Source: a virus. From it: a DNA stretch of 64,000 bases. The stretch covers positions 1-64,000 of the IMG/VR virus record IMGVR_UViG_3300046368_000687; one strand, written 5' to 3'. Shown piece after piece: positions 43,642-51,049 of the stretch; position 1 is the stretch's first letter; each line of letters begins with the position of its first letter. The position numbers were made by a program, and so were the translations under genes. The notes beneath the pieces are model-generated. The model had not been told where the DNA came from, ran no database searches, and saw only the letters and a program-made list of their open reading frames with translations.

Positions 43642-45399
43642 ATGAATAAGTTTAATAATTTTGCATCAGATATGTTTAATAAGATACGTGGACGTTTTAC
43701 CGACGTAGAAATTGGTAACGAAAACGGTACTGTAACAAATGTACCCGAAGAAGCTCGCTTTTTTGAATTTGCCTACAAAACAAAAGGCATGGAACTAGGA
43801 AAAGTAAGTGTATCTCTTGATGAAGAAAATGGTGTTACTGTAATTGTTGCAAAAGACTTTGTAAATGGACAAGTAGAATCAATTCAAGACGATTGGTATA
43901 ACTTTTTAAAAGAGCTTAGGGTGTTTGCAAAAAAACGCATGTTAAAGTTTGATGTTAGAGATATCAATAAAACAAACTTAGATAAAAGAGATTACGAATT
44001 TTTAGCAGTAAATCGTACCGGAGATAATATGGCAGAATCAGCAATGTATGGTAGCAATAGAATTAGTTACCAAAAAATTGGAAGTGCAAGAATAGCAATT
44101 AAGCATTCGGCTCCAATTAATGTAGAAAGTGCATCAAGTAGAAGAACAAAGATTGGTAGTATTTTTATTGAATCGCCAAGTGGTGAAAAATTTAAATACC
44201 CATACAAGCATCTAAGTGGTGCAAGAGCTATGGCATTGCATGTTAGTGAAGGCGGTCATGCGTATGACGATTTTGGCAAGTATATTTCCGGCTTGTCAGA
44301 AGAGATGTCAAAACTACGCAAGTTCAATCAATATGTTGGACGTAGTACTGTAATGGCAGAAACACTCGAAGGTTATGGCGATGTTGTTAAAGGCCGTATT
44401 AAAGAAGTAAAACAAACAATTGCAAATTTACAAAAACCTGCATATTACAAAGAAGCTGCTGAAAACTTTGTAGTACCAGTAATTGAAGATGTACCAACTG
44501 ATATTGCTGATAGCTGGGTAGATCAATTAACTATTAAACAGTTCAATGAAGAATTAAAAGATGTATTTCCATACATTTATAACTTAGTAGGCGAAGCTGT
44601 AAAACCAACAGAATTAGGTCCAGAAGATTTAGTCGCAGAAGCAGTTGAAATGTGCCCAGATGCATGTTGCGGCAAACCTGTAACAGAATGTGCATGTGGA
44701 CCAGATTGCAAGCATTGCGACTGTCACGAAAAGAACAAGGCAACAAACGAAACAACAGTAAGCAGTATTGATTCTCTTATTGAAAAAGCAATTGATAAAC
44801 TAATGGGACAGTTTGCTGAAAGTACAGATACTTGTAAGCATTGTGGTTGCGAAGTAGGCAATCCTAAATCAGGATGCGATTGCGAAGAAGATTGTCATGC
44901 TGAAGCAGACGATACAATGGATGTCAAAATTAACCAAAAAGGGCAACTAGCAAAAGCAGGCACACCAGAACCAGAAGAAGAGCAAAAGACACCAATTGGA
45001 GAGTTTATTCTATCTTATTTTGATAGAGAAAACGGAACTTTTCCTAAAGGCGAAACAGCAGTACTTACTATGGTAGAAAAAGATTATGGTCCTCAATATG
45101 TAGAACCAGCTGCTCAATTTATTGAAAAAGTAGAAGCTATGGTTGCAGAGCGTAACGCACAAAAAGCAGAGTATAGCAGATATCCAGAAACAGAAGTGGC
45201 TAAACAGCAAGGCGAAGGCGAATATAGAGATGCTCGTTTAGCAACTATTCGAAAAGATAGAACCGATCGTTTGAATGCTATTCAAAAAGGTAGAGACGAT
45301 CGTCAAGCAGAACTTCAAAAGTCTAGAGATGAAAGATCAATTAAAAATCGAAAAGAAGCAGCAATAAACAGAATTAAGAATTTAGCAGGTTTAAAATAA
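43642..45399 (+). CDS. Unknown 585-aa protein with two Cys clusters
   Basis: The N-terminal 230 residues are alpha/beta with an unusual basic segment (SASSRRTKIGSIFIESPSGE). A central part near residues 338-361 has eight Cys with His (CPDACCGKP, then CACGPDCKHCDCH) and a second cluster at about 398-419 has six Cys (CKHCGCEVGNPKSGCDCEED). Both look like metal-binding knuckles. Downstream is an acidic linker, a helical domain (PIGEFILSYFDRENGTFPKG) and a basic R/K-rich tail. I do not recognise the function. An in-frame TTG at 43627 is possible but would lie upstream of the predicted transcription start. It follows gp17, so a packaging or head role is likely. Confidence 0.7.
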   Translation: MNKFNNFASDMFNKIRGRFTDVEIGNENGTVTNVPEEARFFEFAYKTKGMELGKVSVSLDEENGVTVIVAKDFVNGQVESIQDDWYNFLKELRVFAKKRMLKFDVRDINKTNLDKRDYEFLAVNRTGDNMAESAMYGSNRISYQKIGSARIAIKHSAPINVESASSRRTKIGSIFIESPSGEKFKYPYKHLSGARAMALHVSEGGHAYDDFGKYISGLSEEMSKLRKFNQYVGRSTVMAETLEGYGDVVKGRIKEVKQTIANLQKPAYYKEAAENFVVPVIEDVPTDIADSWVDQLTIKQFNEELKDVFPYIYNLVGEAVKPTELGPEDLVAEAVEMCPDACCGKPVTECACGPDCKHCDCHEKNKATNETTVSSIDSLIEKAIDKLMGQFAESTDTCKHCGCEVGNPKSGCDCEEDCHAEADDTMDVKINQKGQLAKAGTPEPEEEQKTPIGEFILSYFDRENGTFPKGETAVLTMVEKDYGPQYVEPAAQFIEKVEAMVAERNAQKAEYSRYPETEVAKQQGEGEYRDARLATIRKDRTDRLNAIQKGRDDRQAELQKSRDERSIKNRKEAAINRIKNLAGLK

Positions 45400-45405
45400 T
45401 CACTA

Positions 45406-46149
45406 ATGAAAAAAGAAAAGTTGTGGATATTTGGAGATAGTCATTGCGATCCTACATATAGAAATGACTTAACCTATGTAGCATGGCCTGTAGCTATTAA
45501 GAAAACAATAAAAGTAATAAATTACTCGGTAGCCGGTTCAGGCCCAGATTACCAACTGCAAAGATTTATAGACGCAGTTAAAAAATCAAAAAAAGAAAAA
45601 CTTAAAAATATTAGTGTATTTTTTGTTATACCTAGTATATACAGATTTAATTTAAAATTTATAAATAATCAAACCCCAAGACACCAGTCTTACTCAGAAG
45701 TTTATGCTGTTCATCTTAATAACAACTGGGATCTAGAAACAAGAGAAGAAATGCTAAATCTTGTAGGCGAATCATTCGGTGAACGTTGTTCATTTCTTGA
45801 TTTGTTTTTACATGAATATGTTTTACACAGTACATATACTCAAACCGAAATGTTAAAAATTATTACAATCCTTAAAGAAATGAGCAAATATTTTAAAAAA
45901 ATGTATGTAGTTTCTGCAGGATGCCCAGTTGATTTGGAATTTCGCAAGGGTTTCAGGCTCTCTATTGAAAATACTAAAAATTTTTATTGCTCTAAAGATA
46001 CAGTATATAACGTTTTTCCACCAACGTACGGTTTCGGCAATGATCCGCGTAACAATCATCTTCCTAAACACGCACATAAAAATTTACTTACAAAAATAGA
46101 AAATTGGTTGCATACTGGAAACACATTTGATTTTAAAGAAATAGACTAG
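45406..46149 (+). CDS. SGNH/GDSL-like hydrolase or esterase
   Basis: This 247-aa protein begins KLWIFGDSHCDP, block I of the SGNH family with Ser12 as nucleophile candidate, and has VAGSGPDYQLQ as block II. The C-terminal block with Asp-x2-His is possibly NHLPKHAHKNL. The family includes acyl esterases and O-acetyl transferases that act on sugars. It is far from the main glycan cassette and has no signal peptide. It follows the Cys-rich gene after six bases. A second SGNH-like gene lies at 59555. Confidence 0.65.
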   Translation: MKKEKLWIFGDSHCDPTYRNDLTYVAWPVAIKKTIKVINYSVAGSGPDYQLQRFIDAVKKSKKEKLKNISVFFVIPSIYRFNLKFINNQTPRHQSYSEVYAVHLNNNWDLETREEMLNLVGESFGERCSFLDLFLHEYVLHSTYTQTEMLKIITILKEMSKYFKKMYVVSAGCPVDLEFRKGFRLSIENTKNFYCSKDTVYNVFPPTYGFGNDPRNNHLPKHAHKNLLTKIENWLHTGNTFDFKEID

Positions 46150-46156
46150 AAAAGAC

Positions 46157-46185
46157 TTGACAAGGTAAATAAAACAGTGTAGTAT
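46157..46185 (+). promoter_or_regulatory. Sigma70-type promoter for gp32
   Basis: TTGACA (46157-46162) and TAGTAT (46180-46185) are separated by 17 bases. The leader to the gp32 ATG at 46253 is about 60 bases, with AGGAGG near 46241. A GTAAATA (46165-46171) inside the spacer resembles the late element, so the gene may also be transcribed late. Confidence 0.65.
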
Positions 46186-46252
46186 GTAATAGTACTGCAC
46201 ATTAAGGCATACAACAACACAAGACATAGGCAACATTATAGGAGGCATAACT

Positions 46253-47248
46253 ATGGCATCATTAGCAGAAATTAGAGCAAAACTTAAAGAACAAGAAGCC
46301 GGCGCAGGCGGTCAACGCACAGGCGGTGGCGACAACGCAATTTACCCATTTTGGAATATGAAAGAAGGCGAACAAACTACTCTTCGCTTCTTACCTGATG
46401 GGGACGATTCAAACACTTTCTTCTGGAAAGAACGTTTGATGATTAAACTTCCATTTAGCGGTATTAAGGGCGACACAAGTTCACGCCCAGTACAAGTACA
46501 AGTTCCATGCATGGAAATGTACGGCGAATCCTGTGGCATTCTACAGGAAGTACGTGGTTGGTTTAAAGATCCAGCATTAGAAGATATGGGTCGTAAATAT
46601 TGGAAGAAACGTTCATATATCTTCCAAGGATTTGTTACAGATAATCCACTAGCAGAGGACTCTACACCAGAAAATCCTGTTAGACGTTTTATTATTGGTC
46701 CACAAATCTTTCAGTTAATTAAGGCAGCTCTTATGGATCCAGATATGGAAGAATTACCAACAGATTATACTGCTGGTGTAGACTTCCGTCTTGCAAAAGG
46801 TTCCAAAGGTGGATATGCAGATTACGGCGCAAGTAATTGGGCACGTAGAGAGCGTCCACTAAGTGACAGTGAGATGAATGCAGTTAATACACACGGACTG
46901 TTTAATCTCAACGACTTCCTTCCTAAAAAGCCAGACGAAGTGGCTGTTAAAGTTCTTGCAGAAATGTTTGAAGCAAGTGTAGATGGCGAAGCCTACGATC
47001 CAGATCGTTGGAGTCAATATTTCCGCCCAGCAGGCATGCAAGCACGTACAGGCGATCCGTCAAAGCCAGCATCACCACAAGCAACGGCTGTTAGTCAAAG
47101 TGCTCCAGCTCCTGCTCCAGCAGTAGACACACGTAATGATGATATTCCGTTTAAGTCTAATGAAGAAGTTGCAGCAGAAGCAGCACCAGCGCCAGCTGAA
47201 GGTGGAGCACAAGATATCCTTGCAATGATTCGTTCACGTCAAGGTTGA
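46253..47248 (+). CDS. 32: Single-stranded DNA-binding protein, gp32-like
   Basis: This 331-aa protein has the gp32-type OB core: the N-terminal LAEIRAKLKEQEA helix needed for cooperative binding, FWNMKEGEQTTLRFLPDGD, the VPCMEMYGESCGILQEVRGWF stretch, and RSYIFQGFVTDNPL. The CxxC zinc site of T4 gp32 is reduced to a Cys pair (near 86 and 93), as in many marine relatives. A Pro/Ala-rich linker and a short C-terminal helix replace the acidic tail of T4. It would coat ssDNA during replication and recombination with UvsX downstream. Confidence 0.93.
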   Translation: MASLAEIRAKLKEQEAGAGGQRTGGGDNAIYPFWNMKEGEQTTLRFLPDGDDSNTFFWKERLMIKLPFSGIKGDTSSRPVQVQVPCMEMYGESCGILQEVRGWFKDPALEDMGRKYWKKRSYIFQGFVTDNPLAEDSTPENPVRRFIIGPQIFQLIKAALMDPDMEELPTDYTAGVDFRLAKGSKGGYADYGASNWARRERPLSDSEMNAVNTHGLFNLNDFLPKKPDEVAVKVLAEMFEASVDGEAYDPDRWSQYFRPAGMQARTGDPSKPASPQATAVSQSAPAPAPAVDTRNDDIPFKSNEEVAAEAAPAPAEGGAQDILAMIRSRQG

Positions 47249-47258
47249 TAAACTATAG

Positions 47259-47287
47259 TGGGGGAGCAATCCCCCATTACGCTTTTT
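47259..47287 (+). terminator. Hairpin between gp32 and UvsX
   Basis: TGGGGGA pairs with TCCCCCA around GCAA, a GNRA tetraloop, followed after six bases by TTTTT. The gap weakens the terminator. It may act as an attenuator that lets part of the transcripts reach uvsX. Confidence 0.6.
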
Positions 47288-47301
47288 AGATAGGAGAAAC
47301 A

Positions 47302-48441
47302 ATGGTCAGTAAAACATTCGATCCAACGAAATTCCGTAATTCGTTGACAAAATCTATTACGGGTATGAGTGCAGGTTTCAACGATCCAACTGATTGGATT
47401 AGTACAGGTAACTTTGCACTTAACTATTTGCTAAGTGGTGACTTTCAAAAAGGTATTCCGCTAGGCAAGGTGTCGGTATTTGCAGGCGAATCAGGTGCAG
47501 GCAAATCTTATATTGTGTCAGGTAATATTGTAAAATACGCACAAGACCAAGGTATCTTTGTTGTCCTTATTGACAGTGAAAATGCACTTGACGAAACTTG
47601 GCTACAAGCACTAAAGGTAGACACAGACGAAAGTAAATTACTTAAACTTAATATGGCAATGATTGATGATGTTGCTAAAACAGTTAGTACATTTATGGAA
47701 GACTACAAAGCAATGAACGAAGAAGATCGTCCAAAAGTATTGTTTGTAGTTGACTCACTTGGTATGCTTATGTCGCCTACTGAAATGGACCAGTTCCAAA
47801 AAGGTGATATGAAGGGCGACTTTGGTCGTAAGGCAAAAGCACTTAAAGCACTTGTAACTAACTGTGTTAACATGTTTGGTAGTTACAATGTAGGCATGTG
47901 TGTAACTAACCACACGTATGCATCGCAAGATATGTTTGATCCAGATGACAAGATCTCAGGTGGTTCGGGTTTTGTGTATGCAAGTAGTATGGTTGTTGCT
48001 ATGAAGAAACTTAAACTTAAAGTGGATGCAGACGGCAACAAAACATCACAAGTACATGGTATTAGAGCAGCGTGTAAAGTAATGAAAACACGTTACAACA
48101 AACCGTTTGAAAGTGTACAAGTTGAGATTCCATATGAAACAGGTATGGATCCATATTCAGGTATGTTTGACTTGATGGATGCAAAAGGACTACTAGAAAA
48201 GAAAGGTAATCGTTACGAGTATGTTATGAGTAACGGCGAACCTATTCTAGAATTCCGCAAGCGTTGGACAGGCGAATTACTCGATAAGGTTATGGCAGAT
48301 TTGCCAGCTAAAGAAGCACAAGTTGCAGCCGATGAAGCAGAAGCTGAACGGTTGGCAAGAGAAGCAGAACTAGCTGAATTAGAAGCCGAATTGGTAAATA
48401 CCGATGATAACTTAATCGAGGAAACTGCTGAAAATGGATGA
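47302..48441 (+). CDS. uvsX: RecA-like recombinase UvsX
   Basis: This 379-aa protein has the RecA/UvsX core with Walker A at residues 62-69 (GESGAGKS), a Walker B-type strand (KVLFVVDSLGML), the SGGSGFVYASSMVVAM region and an acidic C-terminal tail. It promotes strand exchange with gp32 and a mediator. It is preceded by AGGAG and followed by overlapping small genes (ATGGATGA overlap of 8 bases with the next). Confidence 0.95.
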   Translation: MVSKTFDPTKFRNSLTKSITGMSAGFNDPTDWISTGNFALNYLLSGDFQKGIPLGKVSVFAGESGAGKSYIVSGNIVKYAQDQGIFVVLIDSENALDETWLQALKVDTDESKLLKLNMAMIDDVAKTVSTFMEDYKAMNEEDRPKVLFVVDSLGMLMSPTEMDQFQKGDMKGDFGRKAKALKALVTNCVNMFGSYNVGMCVTNHTYASQDMFDPDDKISGGSGFVYASSMVVAMKKLKLKVDADGNKTSQVHGIRAACKVMKTRYNKPFESVQVEIPYETGMDPYSGMFDLMDAKGLLEKKGNRYEYVMSNGEPILEFRKRWTGELLDKVMADLPAKEAQVAADEAEAERLAREAELAELEAELVNTDDNLIEETAENG

Positions 48442-48658
48442 AGACCAAATTGCTGACATCTGGAACTTATTTAAAAACTATCTAGATAAGAAACAGCCAG
48501 AACTTGTAGCTGAAAAATTTGTTGATTTACTAGTTGATTATGGTGTTGACGACTTGACATTAAAATCTTCACTTGGCAATGATAAACTTTTAGATGCTGC
48601 AATTCAATACTACTTAGAAGATGAAGACGACGAAGACGAACAAGAGTGGGATGAGTAA
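48434..48658 (+). CDS. Unknown acidic 74-aa protein after UvsX
   Basis: The protein is helical with a strongly acidic end (DEDDEDEQEWDE). It overlaps the UvsX stop by 8 bases and its own stop overlaps the next start (TAATG), so all three genes are translated together. An acidic tail resembles those of ssDNA-binding-protein partners that mimic DNA. Its role in recombination is suggested only by place. Confidence 0.65.
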   Translation: MDEDQIADIWNLFKNYLDKKQPELVAEKFVDLLVDYGVDDLTLKSSLGNDKLLDAAIQYYLEDEDDEDEQEWDE

Positions 48659-49113
48659 TGGGATGGTATTCAGATGTATCACGTGATATCTCTAAAATTC
48701 CAAGTGCTATACAATATTTTGAAACTGAACTTGTAGAAGCAAAACGTGAAGTTAGACTCAAAGGTAATGTTGAAAAAGCAGCAGCTGAGATGCCAGGAAT
48801 TGTTGAACAGCGGTTTAACCAACTTCAAGAAATAGAAGCAATTCTAAACTATTTAAATATTGAACTACGTAGATTGCGTAGTTCATTTTTTAAGAAATAT
48901 CTTGAGAACTATCAACGAGCTCTGTCAAGCCGTGACGTTGAAAAATACGTAGACGGTGAGGCAGACGTTGTTGACTACGAAAAGATTATCAACGAGTTTG
49001 CACTAATGCGTAACAAATGGTTAGGCGTACTTAAAGCACTTGATCAAAAGCAATGGCAAATTACTAATGTTGTAAAACTTAGAGTTGCTGGCATGGAGGA
49101 TGCATCACTATAA
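48658..49113 (+). CDS. Possible UvsY-like recombination mediator
   Basis: This 151-aa protein is mostly helical. The segment EIEAILNYLNIELRRLRSSF, then YQRALSSRDVEKYVDGEADV and the final IINEFALMRNKWLGVLKALD have the length and layout of UvsY (137 aa in T4). It lies directly after uvsX and its acidic partner. Similarity to T4 UvsY by eye is weak and I cannot exclude that it is an unrelated conserved phage protein. If correct, it would load UvsX on gp32-coated ssDNA. Confidence 0.55.
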   Translation: MGWYSDVSRDISKIPSAIQYFETELVEAKREVRLKGNVEKAAAEMPGIVEQRFNQLQEIEAILNYLNIELRRLRSSFFKKYLENYQRALSSRDVEKYVDGEADVVDYEKIINEFALMRNKWLGVLKALDQKQWQITNVVKLRVAGMEDASL

Positions 49114-49652
49114 TGGCACATAGCGCAGAATATTTAAAACAATTAAAAACTTTACACAGTAAGTCAGCGTTTGGAAGCGGCGCTGACATTCCTAAAATAG
49201 TTAAAGAAATTCTTGATAGCGGCGAAGTAAATAGCTTTTTAGATTTTGGAAGTGGCAAAGGATATCTTTCACAAGCAATTTCCAAAGAGTATCCCGATAT
49301 TAAGTTGTACACATATGATCCAGTGACAAGCCCAATTGACTTGCCTGAGCAAGTTGACATGACTTATAGTAGTGATGTTCTTGAACATGTTGAAATAGAT
49401 ATGTTAGAAAAAACACTAGACGATTTATTTAATAGAACAACAAAGTATCAATATCATTTAATTGCCTGTCATCCAGCAAAGAAAAAACTAAGCGACGGAC
49501 GCAATGCACATTTAATTATTGAAGATCCAAAATGGTGGAAAAGACAACTCGATAGATACAACTGGACAATTACATACAAGAATATCACTGAACGTTATGT
49601 ACAAAAATTTAATATAAATGTTATTAAATATATTACGGTGCTCAAAAAATGA
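49113..49652 (+). CDS. Class I SAM-dependent methyltransferase-like protein
   Basis: This 179-aa protein has motif I as FLDFGSGKGYLSQAI (residues 44-58), an acidic residue after strand 2 (YTYDP), and VDMTYSSDVLEHVE as the motif IV-like strand. The final IKYITVLKK strand is typical of the class I fold. The substrate is unknown; a sugar, lipid or protein target is possible. It lies at the start of the glycan cassette and its start overlaps the previous stop by one base. Confidence 0.78.
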   Translation: MAHSAEYLKQLKTLHSKSAFGSGADIPKIVKEILDSGEVNSFLDFGSGKGYLSQAISKEYPDIKLYTYDPVTSPIDLPEQVDMTYSSDVLEHVEIDMLEKTLDDLFNRTTKYQYHLIACHPAKKKLSDGRNAHLIIEDPKWWKRQLDRYNWTITYKNITERYVQKFNINVIKYITVLKK

Positions 49653-50269
49653 AACTAGTACATAATTATTGGATGCCAACATCAGACGATCATTTTGAAC
49701 GTCTAATTAATAAAAGAATAAAAAAAGGCGGGCCGCCTGAATATCAAGATGATGTTAGAGACGAAGCATACAAATATGTAACTGATTTTAACATAGCAAT
49801 TGATGTAGGTGCAAATGTAGGCTTGTGGGCAAAACCTCTTTCTAAAAAGTTTAATCGTGTATTTGCATACGAACCACTTGAACAAGTATATATTTGTTTA
49901 GAAAGAAATGTTAATCCATCAAAAGTTTATATTAATAAATTTGCACTTGGTAGTACAAACAATAAAGTAAACATGGTATACGATCATATAAACACAGGCG
50001 GTAGCTATGTAAGCGAAGTTGGCACAGGATCAATTGATATAAAAAGAATGGACGATTTAAATCTTCCAAAGTTTGGCTTGTTAAAAATTGATTGCGAACG
50101 TCACGAACTTGAAGTTCTTAAAGGTGCAATTGAAACGATACTAAAATATAAACCAATTATTGTTTGTGAACAACAAGCCGATACAGACGAATGCGCAGGG
50201 TTATTTTTAAAGTCTTACGGTGCAAGAGAAATTACTAATGTCAGAAAAGACTATATCTTCGGCTGGTAG
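49649..50269 (+). CDS. FkbM-family methyltransferase
   Basis: This 206-aa protein has the FkbM pattern: AIDVGANVGLWAKPLSKKF for SAM binding, RVFAYEPLEQVYICLERNV, and KIDCERHELEVLKGAIETIL with the FGLLKID strand. FkbM enzymes methylate sugar hydroxyls or carboxyls in polysaccharides and natural products. Its start overlaps the previous stop (ATGA). It may finish a phage-made glycan, but the acceptor is not known. Confidence 0.85.
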   Translation: MKLVHNYWMPTSDDHFERLINKRIKKGGPPEYQDDVRDEAYKYVTDFNIAIDVGANVGLWAKPLSKKFNRVFAYEPLEQVYICLERNVNPSKVYINKFALGSTNNKVNMVYDHINTGGSYVSEVGTGSIDIKRMDDLNLPKFGLLKIDCERHELEVLKGAIETILKYKPIIVCEQQADTDECAGLFLKSYGAREITNVRKDYIFGW

Positions 50270-50271
50270 TA

Positions 50272-50279
50272 AGTAAATA
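50272..50279 (+). promoter_or_regulatory. Late-type element (AGTAAATA) with +1 on the start codon
   Basis: AGTAAATA follows the FkbM stop and is separated from ATG 50285 by CCTAC. With T4 geometry the +1 base is 50285, the A of the ATG. This would make the glycan genes partly late. Confidence 0.55.
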
Positions 50280-50284
50280 CCTAC

Positions 50285-51049
50285 ATGAATACAGTATTAG
50301 TAACTGGTGGATTTGATCCACTACACTCTGGACATATTGAATATTTTAAATCAGCAAAGCAATTAGGCAATAGACTAGTTGTTGGACTTAACAGCGATAC
50401 ATGGTTAGAGAATAAAAAAGGCAAAGCCTTTATGCCGTTTGAAGAACGTGCAAATATTGTTAGACATCTTGAAATGGTTGACGATGTTATATTAGTTGAA
50501 GACGATGACACCGGCGGCACAACAAAAGCAATTGGGTATCTTTTACAAACAACAACTGGTAAACTTATTGTTGCAAACGGCGGCGATAGAGTTGAAGGTG
50601 AAATTCCTGAACAAATAATGTATGGCAACAATAGAGATGTAGAATTTGTTTTTGGTATTGGCGGCGAAGACAAAAAGAATTCAAGTAGCTGGATACTTAG
50701 TAACTGGGAAAAGCCAGTTACTGAACGTGCATGGGGATCATATAAAATATTAGATCGCAACGGCGAATGGCAAGTAAAAGAATTGTCGTTTGAAGAAGGT
50801 CGTGCGCTTAGTGATCAACGACATTTTAGTCGTAGTGAACACTGGCATGTTGTTGACGGTGTAATTGTTATGATGCTAGAAGACCGCGAAGGACGAAAGA
50901 CAACTCGTACACTAATACCTGGCGATAGTATAGATATACCAACTGCGTATTGGCACAAAGCTATTAATATTGGAAACAATACAGCTAAAGTAATTGAAGT
51001 TTGGCTTGGAAAAGAATTAACGGAGAACGACATTGAAAGAAGAGATTGA
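50285..51049 (+). CDS. Cytidylyltransferase-cupin fusion protein
   Basis: Residues 1-140 are a nucleotidyltransferase of the cytidylyltransferase/HldE-C type with the HxGH motif at 14-17 (LHSGH), a NSDTWLENKKG segment and a TGGTTKAIGYLL stretch. Residues 155-250 match the cupin barrel of type II mannose-6-phosphate isomerase (AlgA/ManC C-terminus): RAWGSYKIL, FSRSEHWHVVDGV and GDSIDIPTAYWHKA, with the metal-type His residues in SEHWHV. The combination suggests one protein that isomerises and activates a sugar phosphate, although the activating half is not a ManC-type guanylyltransferase. The next gene starts at TTG 17 bases before its stop. Confidence 0.82.
   Translation: MNTVLVTGGFDPLHSGHIEYFKSAKQLGNRLVVGLNSDTWLENKKGKAFMPFEERANIVRHLEMVDDVILVEDDDTGGTTKAIGYLLQTTTGKLIVANGGDRVEGEIPEQIMYGNNRDVEFVFGIGGEDKKNSSSWILSNWEKPVTERAWGSYKILDRNGEWQVKELSFEEGRALSDQRHFSRSEHWHVVDGVIVMMLEDREGRKTTRTLIPGDSIDIPTAYWHKAINIGNNTAKVIEVWLGKELTENDIERRD

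Noticed and set aside
50285-51049. Naming the fusion as ManC or HldE
   Set aside because: The nucleotidyltransferase half is of the HxGH type, not ManC, and the kinase half of HldE is absent, so neither name is supported.
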